Assembly (NCBI RefSeq): GCF_005938655.1
Contig: NZ_VCQT01000022.1
Location: 124,001 to 188,000, forward strand
Source: Alloalcanivorax gelatiniphagus
GTDB lineage: Bacteria; Pseudomonadota; Gammaproteobacteria; Pseudomonadales; Alcanivoracaceae
Direction of reading: 5' to 3'
DNA length: 64,000 bases
The notes beneath the pieces are model-generated. The model had not been told where the DNA came from. It saw only the letters and a program-made list of their open reading frames with translations, and made no database searches. Positions within the stretch are counted from its first letter, which is position 1, and each line of letters begins with the position of its first letter. Made by a program: the position numbers and the translations under genes. Of this stretch, positions 53,089 to 61,868 are shown one piece after another.

Positions 53089-53310
53089 TCAGATGGTCAC
53101 GCCGTCGTGGTGGGCCGGCAGCGCCAGTTCGCTGGCAATCAGCTGGTGCACCTGCTCCTGGGTGAGCTTGTCGATCTCGCCGTGGGCACGGGCCTCGTCG
53201 ATAAACGCTCGCACGTCGTCGCCAAAAACGCCGTAGCGGTCGGCGATGGCATCGACATGGTCCGGATTGCTGCTGTCGAACCGCTTGCTGAGAAAGGTGA
53301 AGCCGATCAT
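53089..53310 (-). CDS. Small protein, paralogue of 53407 product
   Basis: The 73-aa protein has no function I recognise. Its middle and end (VRAFIDEARAHGEIDKLT, VHQLIASELALP) closely match the protein at 53407, so the two arose by duplication. An excellent AGGAGG precedes the ATG. It has no membrane segment or signal peptide and is probably a soluble helical protein. Confidence 0.75.
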   Translation of the reverse strand: MIGFTFLSKRFDSSNPDHVDAIADRYGVFGDDVRAFIDEARAHGEIDKLTQEQVHQLIASELALPAHHDGVTI

Positions 53311-53406
53311 AACGACCTCCTGGGTGGTGCCAGGAGGATGGGGCCAACGACGTCATTTTCACGTGAAAGCTGTTGACCTTATTCAACAAAATTTCCATTC
53401 CCGGGG

Positions 53407-53637
53407 TTAGCGGGGGAAATCGCTCCCCGGCAACGGCAACGCCAGCTCGCTGGCCACCAGCTGGTGCACCGCCTGGTAGGTCAGGTGGTCGATCTCATCC
53501 ACCGCGCGCAGCTCATCAATAAAGGCCCGCACCTTGTCCTGGTGGGCACCGTACTGGCCCGCCACCCGTTCCACATCCCGCTGGTCGGTACTGTTGAAGA
53601 AACGGCCCTGCCGAGGACCCGAGAGGCTCACTTGCAC
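53407..53637 (-). CDS. Small protein, paralogue of 53089 product
   Basis: The 76-aa protein shares KVRAFIDELRAVDEIDHLT and VHQLVASELALPLPG with its neighbour. It starts at a GTG (53637) with a weak AAGGG site. Function unknown. A 97-base gap separates the pair. They are the last chromosomal genes before the phage-derived element. Confidence 0.7.
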   Translation of the reverse strand: MQVSLSGPRQGRFFNSTDQRDVERVAGQYGAHQDKVRAFIDELRAVDEIDHLTYQAVHQLVASELALPLPGSDFPR

Positions 53638-54239
53638 GATCCCTTACCACTGCTGTTTGAGTGGCGCAAAGCATGCCCCGGCCGGGCGGCGCTGTCTGTA
53701 AAGGTGGGTAAATTCGGGAGTCTGGAAAGGTGGCGCCCCGAGCAGGAGCCACAAAAACACCGTAATTCATTGAATTTATTGTAATTATTCAATTCCAATC
53801 AGAGCTGACACCCCAATAAATACCCCCACAGGAAGCGACTTTAAACATCGCGAAGCCGGGCCAATAGCTACCCCCAACCATAGCTTCTCAAAGGTCACGC
53901 ATTCATTTGGTTCCGGGTCCACCGACATGATGACCGGTCGGTCCTTATGAGACATGGATCACATCTTTATTACCAAGTAAATTCATGGGTCAAAAAACGC
54001 TTACCAGGGAAGGCATCTCCTCAGCCGGCAGATTGGCTCTCTTTGGTGAATCCTGCGTCCGTGTACTCACGCCCCTACCAGCGGCATCCGGGCACCATTG
54101 CAGGTCAACAATTCAATACCAACAGCGATGCCTCACTGCACCACTGATAATGACGGCGGCACCCCCAGTACCGAATCAGGCCTGCAAGCTGGGCCCGCAT
54201 GCTGAGGCAAGCCCTTGATGTTTGAGACTAGGAGGGGAA
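53638..54239. other. Gene-free 600 bases at the left edge of the phage-derived element
   Basis: No convincing gene. Composition shifts from GC-rich to AT-rich at about 53745-53800, marking the likely junction. The short inverted pair GTGGC/GCCAC (53731-53753) lies near it. A strong AGGAGG site at the right end serves the gene at 54240. I found no tRNA or second attachment copy here, because the other end lies outside the window. Confidence 0.5.
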
Positions 54240-54797
54240 ATGGAAACTGCAGGGAAATCTAAGGGAAGGTTCGCTTTAACTCTTGCCGTGATCTCTTTAC
54301 TAGGCGTTATATACCTTCTGCTTTACCAGTTCACAGAAGGAAAGCGTCGGGCCAGCCAGATTGGCATGCTTACAATGACAGTGAAGGGGCTCCAAGCAAC
54401 CAATATGGAATTGGCCAGCGAACTCAAAGCACTACAGACCACCACACAAGACCTGAATCTTGACTACTTGCTTAGAAAGTTCAGGTACAACGTGGACTTC
54501 GCTACGCCGGACGTTCAAGAGATTAACAAAGGCTTCATGGTTGTACGTGCATCCCAGGAAGAGCATCTTACCGGGATCAAATTTGAAGGGCGGATAATCA
54601 ATACTCAATCTGTCACGCATGAAAATCTCACATTCCGTATCACGGCAAACGAAAAATCCAAAGAGTTCAATGTAAATAAAATATCGCCCGGGAACAGCAC
54701 TGCATTCTCTGTGTATATGCCTGACCTGAATGCAGAAGATTCCCGCTATGCTACGCTCGAATATATGAGCTCCAGTGTGAAATTCTATATCAGATGA
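54240..54797 (+). CDS. Membrane-anchored protein of unknown function, element cargo
   Basis: The 185-aa protein has one N-terminal membrane segment (FALTLAVISLLGVIYLLLYQ, residues 11-30), a short helical stretch, and a probably extracytoplasmic beta-rich domain (VVRASQEEHLTGIKFEGRII). AGGAGGGGAA precedes the ATG, which fixes the start. It overlaps the next gene by four bases (ATGA). I recognise no family. It is on the opposite strand to the phage genes and AT-richer than the chromosome, so it looks like cargo. Confidence 0.75.
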   Translation: METAGKSKGRFALTLAVISLLGVIYLLLYQFTEGKRRASQIGMLTMTVKGLQATNMELASELKALQTTTQDLNLDYLLRKFRYNVDFATPDVQEINKGFMVVRASQEEHLTGIKFEGRIINTQSVTHENLTFRITANEKSKEFNVNKISPGNSTAFSVYMPDLNAEDSRYATLEYMSSSVKFYIR

Positions 54798-55066
54798 TGG
54801 ATACGGAAACCGTGCTTGTATTTGTCGGGCTTGCCGCTCTTTTGGCAATCCTGACTATGACTGCCTTCGTTGCGCTGGTCGTCGGTCGCGCGGTCGAGCG
54901 GCGACCGGAAGTCGCCGCTATCGACCCGAAGATGTTAGACATCGTCATCAAGGTAAGCAGCTTCACCTTTGCGGTAAGTGGCACCCTGATGCTTATCATG
55001 TATATGTTCGGCGGTCTGTTTCTGATCTTCGGCTTACCTATCATCCTCATCGACACGTTCTTCTAG
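54794..55066 (+). CDS. Small two-helix membrane protein, partner of 54240 product
   Basis: The 90-aa protein has two hydrophobic helices (LVFVGLAALLAILTMTAFVA and the segment near residues 55-85) around a charged loop (VERRPEVAAIDPKMLD). The coupling to the gene before it suggests the two products act together. Function unknown; exclusion of other phages is one guess, unsupported by sequence. Confidence 0.7.
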   Translation: MMDTETVLVFVGLAALLAILTMTAFVALVVGRAVERRPEVAAIDPKMLDIVIKVSSFTFAVSGTLMLIMYMFGGLFLIFGLPIILIDTFF

Positions 55067-57231
55067 TCAGAAGTCTGCTGTCTCAGCACTGCGGCGCCTT
55101 GCTGTGCTGTTTGAGGATCAATGAGCCTTTGGTTCAGAACTCGCTCCGTGGCCATACCGGGCTGTACAGCATCATTCATAGCCCTGGTTGCTCCCATTCC
55201 CTTTCTGAGAGTAAACAATCTCCTGGCCGCTCTTCCCAAAGGCAATTCGTCGATAATCTCCGAAACGGCCTGAGCGGACGGCCCCTTGCCTTGCTGCGTC
55301 ATGGATACAGGAATGCGCAACTCCCCGATCTTGCGTAGTGCCGCGATGTCCATGAATTCATCCTGTCCGAATAGAGTACGCAGGCGTTCGCCGCCAATCC
55401 GGTCCATTGCCTTGCGGAACTGATTGCCATTGAATACCGCTTCACCACCCTCGGTTTTAGCCGCCGTGCCAGTGGCCTTCTCAATCATGTAGCGGAGAGT
55501 TTCCGCCCTCAGACTATTCCAGGCGCCGTTGCCTTGGGTCACTTGATCCTCGGTGCCGGATAACAAGTAGTCTTTCATCGCCTTAAGGTCGCTGGCCCGA
55601 GTTCCCTTCTGAACAACCAACTTCTCAAACAGGCGATCCGGCGCCACACGGTTTTCCAGTACATCCTGCACCAGGGATCGCGTGTTTTTGTCGAACTTCG
55701 ACAAGGCCTTGGTTTCCAATTCTCTGTGAAAGGCGCTCTTGGCCGCTCTCGCCTCTCTGAAAATATCCTCCCCGGTAGCCCCAAACACATCATCGTCCAG
55801 GGCATTTTTGACCTGGTTGATGATCCGCCGGCCCTGGTCATTGGCACCTGAGTACAGGTTGTTCAAGTCCTGGCGCAACTTCTCAGCTAAGCGAACACTG
55901 ATCTGGGTGGGCTTGAACTCGCGCTGGCCTGTGCCGAGAGTGCCAATTCGTCGCGGCACCATTTCGCCGCCCATCCTCATACCCTGGCCAAGCACGCCAG
56001 CATCGCGCAACGCGCTTTGGATGGCGGTTACGGTGCCATCGGAGCGCTGATTCATGCCCGCATTCCGACGAAGAGCGTCAACAGTACGGCCCATGACGAT
56101 AACCGGGTCGTCGCTGACCCGGTTATATGCTTCCCGGTAGAGCTGAGAGATTTGGTCGTCGAGATCGGTGGCCTTTCGAGTGACCGCACTGAAAACCTGT
56201 TCGCCGGTGTCGAGAGGCCCCGCCGTCTGCCCCCCGGTGCGCTCAATAAGCTGTTCGCCTCTGGCTGCCAGGGCGCGGTCCTGGGCGTCAACGGCGCCTC
56301 GCATCGGGCCGCTGCGCTTGATGGCTTCCTGCTGAAGCTGCCAATCATCAGCGGACTGGGTCAGGTTTGCGCGGGTCGCATTGACTCCCTGAGACCGGAA
56401 CAGATTGAAAGTCTGGGCCTGCTCGGGGGTCAAAACGTTCTGCTGGCGGAGTCGGTTAGCGACTGTGCGGCTGAGCTGTTCAGGGCCCGCCTGGGCAGCC
56501 TGGAGTGTCTGCATCGCCTCATCGGTAAAGCCTCCTTGCTCATTCAGAACCCGGATACCTTTACCGGCGATTCTCCTGACGGCACCTTCGACGGCCCGCG
56601 CGACATATGGGGCAGCTGCTCCCATGGCGCCAGCTGCGGTGATATTCCACCCGTCAAGATTGGCCATTGAGAATTCCTCAGTACCGCCAGCAGCCTGAGA
56701 TGCAAGATCGCGCACAACCTCAGTTCCCGCTGACACAGTACCTCCCAGCGCCGCCTGGCCAAGAAGGGTGGTTCCTTTCGCCGCTGCGGCGCCTGCAGGG
56801 GAAAACTGGACGGCGGCCATGGCGGCTTGGTTCATGTCTCTCATATCAAGACCAGGCACATTCAGATAACCTCGGCCACCACCAATGTCAGTGAAGTCCG
56901 CGACGGTATAACCCTCCGGGTCCTGCTCGAACGTCACGCCCGGGTACTCCTCTTGGAGAACATTCATCAGACGCTGCTCATCAAAGCTGGTGGCTTCCTG
57001 CAGGGCCAGTTTTATGGAGGAGCCGATTCTAGGCAGAATGTCGCCCAAACCAGAGATAGGAGGCTGGGCCTCGGCGTAACTGGAAAGGCGCCCGGTCAGA
57101 TCTGTGTCCACTGGTCGAAATTCATCAGACCGCAGGCGTCTGATTTCACTAGCCAAACGCCGCGCATGTTCAGCTTTCCCTGCTCTATGCGCCCCTCTCA
57201 GTGCTTTCTCAAGCTGCTCCATCGTTGCCAC
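55063..57231 (-). CDS. Phage DNA-ejection protein (P22 gp16-like, large)
   Basis: The 722-aa protein is long, helical and rich in Ala/Gln/Arg, with phage ejection features: QFSPAGAAAAKGTTLLGQAA near 140-160 and many short amphipathic helices. It starts with GTG sharing a base with the stop of the previous gene. Order and sizes (203, 385, 722 aa) match the P22 gp7-gp20-gp16 set, whose products leave the particle with DNA and form a channel. Assignment is by order, not sequence identity. Confidence 0.6.
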   Translation of the reverse strand: MATMEQLEKALRGAHRAGKAEHARRLASEIRRLRSDEFRPVDTDLTGRLSSYAEAQPPISGLGDILPRIGSSIKLALQEATSFDEQRLMNVLQEEYPGVTFEQDPEGYTVADFTDIGGGRGYLNVPGLDMRDMNQAAMAAVQFSPAGAAAAKGTTLLGQAALGGTVSAGTEVVRDLASQAAGGTEEFSMANLDGWNITAAGAMGAAAPYVARAVEGAVRRIAGKGIRVLNEQGGFTDEAMQTLQAAQAGPEQLSRTVANRLRQQNVLTPEQAQTFNLFRSQGVNATRANLTQSADDWQLQQEAIKRSGPMRGAVDAQDRALAARGEQLIERTGGQTAGPLDTGEQVFSAVTRKATDLDDQISQLYREAYNRVSDDPVIVMGRTVDALRRNAGMNQRSDGTVTAIQSALRDAGVLGQGMRMGGEMVPRRIGTLGTGQREFKPTQISVRLAEKLRQDLNNLYSGANDQGRRIINQVKNALDDDVFGATGEDIFREARAAKSAFHRELETKALSKFDKNTRSLVQDVLENRVAPDRLFEKLVVQKGTRASDLKAMKDYLLSGTEDQVTQGNGAWNSLRAETLRYMIEKATGTAAKTEGGEAVFNGNQFRKAMDRIGGERLRTLFGQDEFMDIAALRKIGELRIPVSMTQQGKGPSAQAVSEIIDELPLGRAARRLFTLRKGMGATRAMNDAVQPGMATERVLNQRLIDPQTAQQGAAVLRQQTSD

Positions 57232-58388
57232 TACTCTTCTCCCGAATACATGTTCACCAAGTCGTCCACCGACAAGTCACCCTCACTCGTCTCAAAGAGA
57301 GGGTTTGCCTTGGTATACCGGTCCCAGGACTCCTGAAAGCCATCCAGGGACCCGTTATCACGCACCCACCGCTCAGCCTGCATTGCATATTGCTCCTTGC
57401 GCTCCTCGGCCCTGATAACAGCATGCGCGGCCAATCTGTTGGCCTCCACGCTATTTCCGACGCCGGCAGCAGCCTGCTGCATGAACCTGAGGTCGGCATC
57501 AGACATCGGACCTTCACCAGGCTCGCGCAAAGCCTTAACCATAGGTGCGGTAATCTGCTGGAACCGGTTGTACTTGTCGTAATCGGTCGATCCTGGAGAA
57601 ATAACCTCTCCAGCCCACTGGAACGGCTTCATAACCGTAGCTCGCGGACCAGTTTCGAAGCCGCCATCCAGTATCTCAATGAGCTCCCTGGCCTGCGCTA
57701 TTCGGCCATCGGCCCCCTGAGCGTCAGCGATGATCTGGTCGTAACGTTTGGCCTGCTGAGCCCCTAACGCCTCCGAGAATTTCTTCTCGCTCGCACCACC
57801 TGGTTGACTGGTGTTGACGTTCACGGTGGTACCTTTCTTTGAGTACCTTCCCCGTATCAGCTGCCGGCCCTCTTGGGAACGGGGATCAATGCCTGCGGCC
57901 TCAAGTTCCCGGAGAAACCCGGTCGTCTCTGGTCCCTTCGCACCCACCAAGCCCGCCATGCCCCGAATCAGCCGGTAGGCGCTGCGCTCCGGCATCTCGG
58001 GGATGTCCTCGTTGCTTGGGTCGATGCCGATGACTCGCTGGCGAGCGGCGGACCATTGTCGTCGCTGAGATTCCGGGTCGAGTTGCTCGAAATCGCTGCC
58101 CAGGGCACCAATGAACAGCCGCGCGTTTTCCAGGTCGGAATCGAGTTCGCCGCTACGCAGCTTTTGCTCGTTTAGGGAAACGCCCTGCTCGGCCTTCTGG
58201 ATACCCAGGTCCGCCAATCGGTTGTCCCGCTGGATTTGCTCTGGTGCGTTCTCCAGCTTGAGATCAAGTAGCCGGTTTCGAGTGCGCTGCTGGTCCGCAT
58301 CTTGCCGCTGCTGCATGCCGCGAGCATAGGGCTCGGCACCAAACAGAGAGGTGACACCAAATCGGGCCAAGTCAGAAAGCTTCGTCAT
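57231..58388 (-). CDS. Phage DNA-ejection protein (P22 gp20-like, middle)
   Basis: The 385-aa protein starts MTKLSDLARFGVTSLFG after a GGAGG site; the longer frame upstream is rejected. It has a Gln/Arg-rich helical first half (MQQRQDADQQRTRNRLLDL) and a second half with EGPMSDADLRFMQQAAAGVG, seen in podovirus ejection proteins. It is coupled to its neighbours by overlap. Function inferred from order. Confidence 0.6.
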   Translation of the reverse strand: MTKLSDLARFGVTSLFGAEPYARGMQQRQDADQQRTRNRLLDLKLENAPEQIQRDNRLADLGIQKAEQGVSLNEQKLRSGELDSDLENARLFIGALGSDFEQLDPESQRRQWSAARQRVIGIDPSNEDIPEMPERSAYRLIRGMAGLVGAKGPETTGFLRELEAAGIDPRSQEGRQLIRGRYSKKGTTVNVNTSQPGGASEKKFSEALGAQQAKRYDQIIADAQGADGRIAQARELIEILDGGFETGPRATVMKPFQWAGEVISPGSTDYDKYNRFQQITAPMVKALREPGEGPMSDADLRFMQQAAAGVGNSVEANRLAAHAVIRAEERKEQYAMQAERWVRDNGSLDGFQESWDRYTKANPLFETSEGDLSVDDLVNMYSGEE

Positions 58389-58389
58389 G

Positions 58390-59001
58390 TCAACCTCCGA
58401 ATGATCCGCCAATGGCTTGGCCGATGTTGTTGCCCAGGTCCACCAAAGCATTAGCCCGGGAGTTCCACAGGTTCATGGTATTTTTGCCGCCCATCAGCGC
58501 CAGGTTGGCCAGATTATTAGTGCCCCTCTGTCCGGACCCTACAATTTGGGCATTGGCATCAAAGCCGAGGCTCAAGAGGTTGCCCAACTGGTTTTGGGTA
58601 TTGTTGAAGGCATCAAAGTCCCTGGCGTAAGCGCTAGCGGCCTCTTGGGAGGCCAACCCTTGCGAGTAGTCCTGGAGGTCTTTCAGCGTAGCCCCTGAAA
58701 GCAGGTTGCCCCGGGCGGCCGCGCTGTTCTCCAGCGTCTCTTGGCCCTGCTGCAGGCGGAACTGATAACCCGGGTCGTTGACCAGGTTCGCCAGGGTGTT
58801 TTCGTAGGTCGGCTGGTTGCCGATGTTGGCTTGGTACTGACCAAGCGCGTCAGTCCCAGCGTCGGCGTAAGGGGTGAACCGCTCTTTCGCTAGGCGCATC
58901 TGCTCGCGCTGAAGTTCGACGGCTTGTTCGATGGCGTCGGCCATGGCCTTTGCGCCTTTGTTGGCCCCGTACAGGCTGGCGCCGGCAGAAAAAATGGACA
59001 T
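58390..59001 (-). CDS. Phage DNA transfer protein (P22 gp7-like)
   Basis: The 203-aa protein reads MSIFSAGASLYGANKGAKAM, then AGTDALGQYQANIGNQ and LVNDPGYQFRLQQGQETLEN, close to the DNA transfer protein family of P22-like podoviruses. It is the first of three ejection genes, spaced by 1 base or overlapping. In helper-phage particles it would be ejected before the DNA. Confidence 0.75.
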   Translation of the reverse strand: MSIFSAGASLYGANKGAKAMADAIEQAVELQREQMRLAKERFTPYADAGTDALGQYQANIGNQPTYENTLANLVNDPGYQFRLQQGQETLENSAAARGNLLSGATLKDLQDYSQGLASQEAASAYARDFDAFNNTQNQLGNLLSLGFDANAQIVGSGQRGTNNLANLALMGGKNTMNLWNSRANALVDLGNNIGQAIGGSFGG

Positions 59002-59040
59002 TTTCGTTACCTCTTTAAACGCTTGGGTAGGGGCGATGCC

Positions 59041-59295
59041 TCACAGCTGGGAAGCTAGAAGCACCACACCACGTGTACGAGCTGCGGCTTCGAGCTCGCT
59101 CTCCACCAACTCCTTGCTCCCCCCCTCGTAAACTTCCCGAGGACCACCAGCGCCGGTGACCAAGTACCCCTGGAAGCTAGCCTCAGCGGCATCTACGCCA
59201 CCTGGCTCTAGAAAAATGACCAAAGGGGCTCCCCTCTGACTGGAAACAGAACCAGCCTCTAGCCTGGTCACTCTGCTCTTCAATCCAGTGCTCAT
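59041..59295 (-). CDS. Small phage-type protein of unknown function
   Basis: The 84-aa protein starts MSTGLKSRVTRLEAGSVSSQ, a head also seen in small phage proteins encoded beside terminase genes. No known domain is visible. Its ATG overlaps the stop of the DUF5681 gene by four bases, so the two are co-expressed. Confidence 0.6.
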   Translation of the reverse strand: MSTGLKSRVTRLEAGSVSSQRGAPLVIFLEPGGVDAAEASFQGYLVTGAGGPREVYEGGSKELVESELEAAARTRGVVLLASQL

Positions 59296-59693
59296 TGCTG
59301 TTCCTCCAATGCCGCTATCCTGGCCTCAAGGTCGTCAAGTTCCTTCAGCTTGGCGAGCCGCCCCAAGGCATCCACAAGGGAGGCGCCCACGTCTGGGGGC
59401 ATGTCCCCCCGAGCAATCGCCGCCAAGATTAGAGCTGCTTTGTCGGTGAGCGTGGCGGCCTGCTCCAGGCCTTCGATTACCAGCGGGGCGGCTGTGGCTT
59501 TGAGGGGAGGTAGCGTTCGCTCCAGAAGCAGACGCATTGCGGTCATATCTCCAGCGAGCGCCGCCTGCTTGGTGGATTCCAGCAAGTCCGGCAGGTCTGT
59601 TTTCAGCTCTTCCCGCATCTTGGTGAAACGGCTCTGGGCACCTTTGGGTTTGCCTTTCGGATTTCCAGATTTACCGGGTTTGAACTGAGCCAT
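59292..59693 (-). CDS. DUF5681-domain phage protein
   Basis: The 133-aa protein has the DUF5681 signature FKPGKSGNPKGKPKGA near its start and a helical tail with a coiled coil (LAKLKELDDLEARIAALEEQ). DUF5681 proteins occur near small-terminase positions in prophages, so a packaging role for helper hijack is possible but unproven. The start MAQFKPGKS is chosen over the MDTE four codons upstream. Confidence 0.7.
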   Translation of the reverse strand: MAQFKPGKSGNPKGKPKGAQSRFTKMREELKTDLPDLLESTKQAALAGDMTAMRLLLERTLPPLKATAAPLVIEGLEQAATLTDKAALILAAIARGDMPPDVGASLVDALGRLAKLKELDDLEARIAALEEQQ

Positions 59694-59746
59694 CTCTGTA
59701 TCCATCCTGTTTCTTTCAGACTGTCAGGTACTGCCGGACCAGCCTG

Positions 59747-60022
59747 CTACGGAGCGCTGATTCGCGGGTTGATCTTGTGAAGCCGGGAAAGCGCCGCCTG
59801 CTCGGAAAGCCCCTCGGACTTGAGCCGGTCCAGTTCCTCCCGGAGGCTGAACTTGGCTCGGGCCTCATATATCTGGGCGTGGGCGTGCGCCAACTGATTG
59901 AGGGTGCGTTTTTCTACCCGGCTAAGATTGCTCACGGCTGCTCCTGGTTGCTCGCTTAGCGCGCCGGTAAGGCCTTTCGGATTCTGCCCAGGCCCCGCGC
60001 GCGTAATGGTCTCTAAATCCAT
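59747..60022 (-). CDS. Small helical protein of the phage element
   Basis: The 91-aa protein starts MDLETITRAGPGQNPKGLTG and carries charged helices (EARAKFSLREELDRLKSEG). No family recognised. It lies in the minus-strand series between the regulatory and ejection genes. Confidence 0.5.
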   Translation of the reverse strand: MDLETITRAGPGQNPKGLTGALSEQPGAAVSNLSRVEKRTLNQLAHAHAQIYEARAKFSLREELDRLKSEGLSEQAALSRLHKINPRISAP

Positions 60023-60083
60023 GTCACAACTATCTCGCGCACGCCAAGCAGGCGTCACCGGAGAAATCCGCCGAACACCTGCG

Positions 60084-60317
60084 CTAACCTGCGGTTTCCG
60101 TCACGAACCGTACGATGTCCTTGAGTTTGTAGAAGCGCCGGTTACCGCGAGGGACATAGGGCAAAACGGCCTGGCCGGCCGCGGCACGCTGCCGGAACCA
60201 GGACTGGCTGTATCCAAGGAGGTCCGCAGTGGCACACTCCGGCACCAGGCCTCCCAGCAAAGGCGTTACACCCATATCGGATAGCCGTTTCAGAGCGTCT
60301 TCGTAGACTTCACCCAT
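60084..60317 (-). CDS. MerR/excisionase-like helix-turn-helix protein
   Basis: The 77-aa protein (MGEVYEDALKRLSDMGVTPL) ends with SQSWFRQRAAAGQAVLPYVP and GNRRFYKLKDIVRFV, a short helix-turn-helix of excisionase type. The start at 60317 gives the compact family size. It may control the ejection genes or assist integrase. Confidence 0.6.
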   Translation of the reverse strand: MGEVYEDALKRLSDMGVTPLLGGLVPECATADLLGYSQSWFRQRAAAGQAVLPYVPRGNRRFYKLKDIVRFVTETAG

Positions 60318-60456
60318 GACGCCCCCTGGCGGAACTCGCTCGGGAACGAAGTGGCTCGCAAGGGGCTTCAAAATTTGGCCCGCGCGCTATTAAAAGCCTT
60401 TTTCTTGAAGAGAATAGACGGTTACCAGGGTGACCCCCTGGTATATCTAAGAAGGA

Positions 60457-60582
60457 GTACAGTTTGTGTACCAAGCGGAGTGGTTCAATGAGTACATTTT
60501 CTGTACCGATGGCTATGTATTGCATCGCCTAATGCCCCCCCTTCGGTACGCTTTCTGTACGCTCTGGGTACGGTTTCTGGAC
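60457..60582. promoter_or_regulatory. Array of GTAC boxes at 11-base spacing (iteron or operator candidate)
   Basis: GTAC half-sites 11 bases apart occur as three exact 15-base units with GTAC ends: GTACAGTTTGTGTAC (60457-60471), GTACATTTTCTGTAC (60492-60506), GTACGCTTTCTGTAC (60546-60560). The last extends to 60568 and a degenerate GGAC at 60579, giving four half-sites in helical phase. The right part lies in the 3' end of the gene at 60529, the left part in the gap to the MerR-like gene. Confidence 0.7.
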
Positions 60583-60999
60583 CGGGTTTTTTGCTTGCCC
60601 CAGGGTGAATTTACGGGGCGGCACGTTCGTGCCCCCGACATCCAGTTTGCCGTCACAATCATCGATGGCCTGCCAGGTCAGCGCGTATAGTGCGCACCGA
60701 CCGCCAGGGTTGAGGAAGCGGCCCTCTCGGGTTTGCTGGATCAGATTGCGCTCCTGGAGCTCTTCCAGGGCCCTGGTGAGGGTACTCTTGCTGCCTATCC
60801 CCCAGGCCTTAACCTGCGTGTATGAGGCGCTCAAGTCGCCGTTGTTCTTGCCCGTATACTGACGTAGCAAGCACATGAGGACTTTCATAGCGCTCCCGGA
60901 AAGGCACCGGAAGTCTCCGCTCTCCATCACGATATGAGGCAGAGCAGCGAAGCTCCCGGCGGCACGGCGGCTCTTGGCTTTAACACGAGAAAGCGCCAT
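60529..60999 (-). CDS. Winged-helix protein of small integrative elements, replication-type
   Basis: The 156-aa protein resembles a widespread family of element proteins: AALPHIVMESGDFRCLSGSA, YTGKNNGDLSASYTQVKAWG, and GRFLNPGGRCALYALTWQAI. It has a winged-helix domain and a short proline/lysine-rich tail (KPYPERTESVPK) whose codons form part of the GTAC array. It may be the element's replication initiator or regulator; the family has no proven function that I know. Confidence 0.7.
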   Translation of the reverse strand: MALSRVKAKSRRAAGSFAALPHIVMESGDFRCLSGSAMKVLMCLLRQYTGKNNGDLSASYTQVKAWGIGSKSTLTRALEELQERNLIQQTREGRFLNPGGRCALYALTWQAIDDCDGKLDVGGTNVPPRKFTLGQAKNPVQKPYPERTESVPKGGH

Positions 61000-61143
61000 A
61001 GAGTGTCACGCTCTCGGGATCGGCGTGCCGAAGGCCCAGGATAGACTCATTGCCAGTCCTCCCAGCCCACCGCATTTAATGCGGAATCGCCTAGCTTCGG
61101 GGCCTCGCCGAAAGCCGCCACAGGGCTTGTTAAATGAAAAGCG

Positions 61144-61488
61144 CTATTCATGGGGAGCGCCCTCCAAGAGCCGACGCGCCGAGGGAATCGACTCCCTGGC
61201 AAGGGAATAGACGCCCGGGCGTATCCAGTTGCCGTCTGAATCTCGCCTCTTCCGGCGCTGGCATTGGATTACCAAGCCACGGTGTCGTAGCTCCATGATC
61301 CAGTGAGGCGAGTTCGAGGCCCTGGCGATGCTGTCAGCCTGCTCTCTGGTTATAGGGCCGGAAAGCAGTGCTTCCAGGAGGCGACGATGTCGGGGGCCGA
61401 TGGTAGGATGCTTAGGAGGAAGCTTGTAAAGACCTTGGCCCTCGCTACCGGCGGCATCCGGAGCGGGGGCTTTCTGTTTCAGCGTCAT
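61144..61488 (-). CDS. Helix-turn-helix protein of the element
   Basis: The 114-aa protein has a winged-helix core (RRLLEALLSGPITREQADSI, then SNSPHWIMELRHRGLVIQCQ) and the end IRPGVYSLARESI, typical of a protein found after alpA in integrative elements. It overlaps alpA by four bases (ATGA). A DNA-binding regulator by inference. Confidence 0.7.
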   Translation of the reverse strand: MTLKQKAPAPDAAGSEGQGLYKLPPKHPTIGPRHRRLLEALLSGPITREQADSIARASNSPHWIMELRHRGLVIQCQRRKRRDSDGNWIRPGVYSLARESIPSARRLLEGAPHE

Positions 61489-61772
61489 GCCGCATCTCCC
61501 TGGCCAGCCTCCAAGAAGGCACGGATGTCAGAGGCTCGCCAGACCGTGACGTTGCCACCCGGCAGCTTTATCCCTTTCGGGAAGCGCCCTGACTTGACGC
61601 CGGCCCACCAAGTGGAGCGACTCACGGGAATGATGGCTGGGAGGGCTGGCCGGGGGCGCCTTGGCCCTTGGCCAAGTTCTCGATTACGTTTTGCCTGGTC
61701 GGCGGAGACTCCCTGCTGGCCCAAGATTTGGGGTAGACGGAGATAACCTGCCTCGGGGATGCTCGGTGTCAT
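61485..61772 (-). CDS. AlpA-family regulator
   Basis: The 95-aa protein ends with the AlpA helix-turn-helix: IPVSRSTWWAGVKSGRFPKG, then TVWRASDIRAFLEAG. AlpA proteins activate integrase or excision in P4-type elements. The Arg/Pro-rich linker before the domain is common in this branch. It is followed by the element's regulatory genes. Confidence 0.8.
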   Translation of the reverse strand: MTPSIPEAGYLRLPQILGQQGVSADQAKRNRELGQGPRRPRPALPAIIPVSRSTWWAGVKSGRFPKGIKLPGGNVTVWRASDIRAFLEAGQGDAA

Positions 61773-61868
61773 TGGTTGCGTCTCACATTGGCTTAGACGC
61801 TTCCCATTATTAGCAGGGGATTGGGGGTGTCATTGCATCTGCAAAAACGAGATTTGCAACTGCAATTA

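Noticed and set aside
53731-53753. GTGGC/GCCAC inverted pair considered as a tRNA end or att site
   Set aside because: The flanks do not fold into a tRNA and no matching copy could be found, because the other end of the element is outside the window.
60457-60582. GTAC repeats considered as a CRISPR array
   Set aside because: Units are only 15 bases with 11-base phasing, there are no regular spacers of 30 bases or so, and no cas genes occur in the window.
61485-61772. Odd Arg/Pro-rich insert in the AlpA protein
   Set aside because: Related AlpA proteins of integrative elements carry a similar linker before the helix-turn-helix, so it is not unusual.
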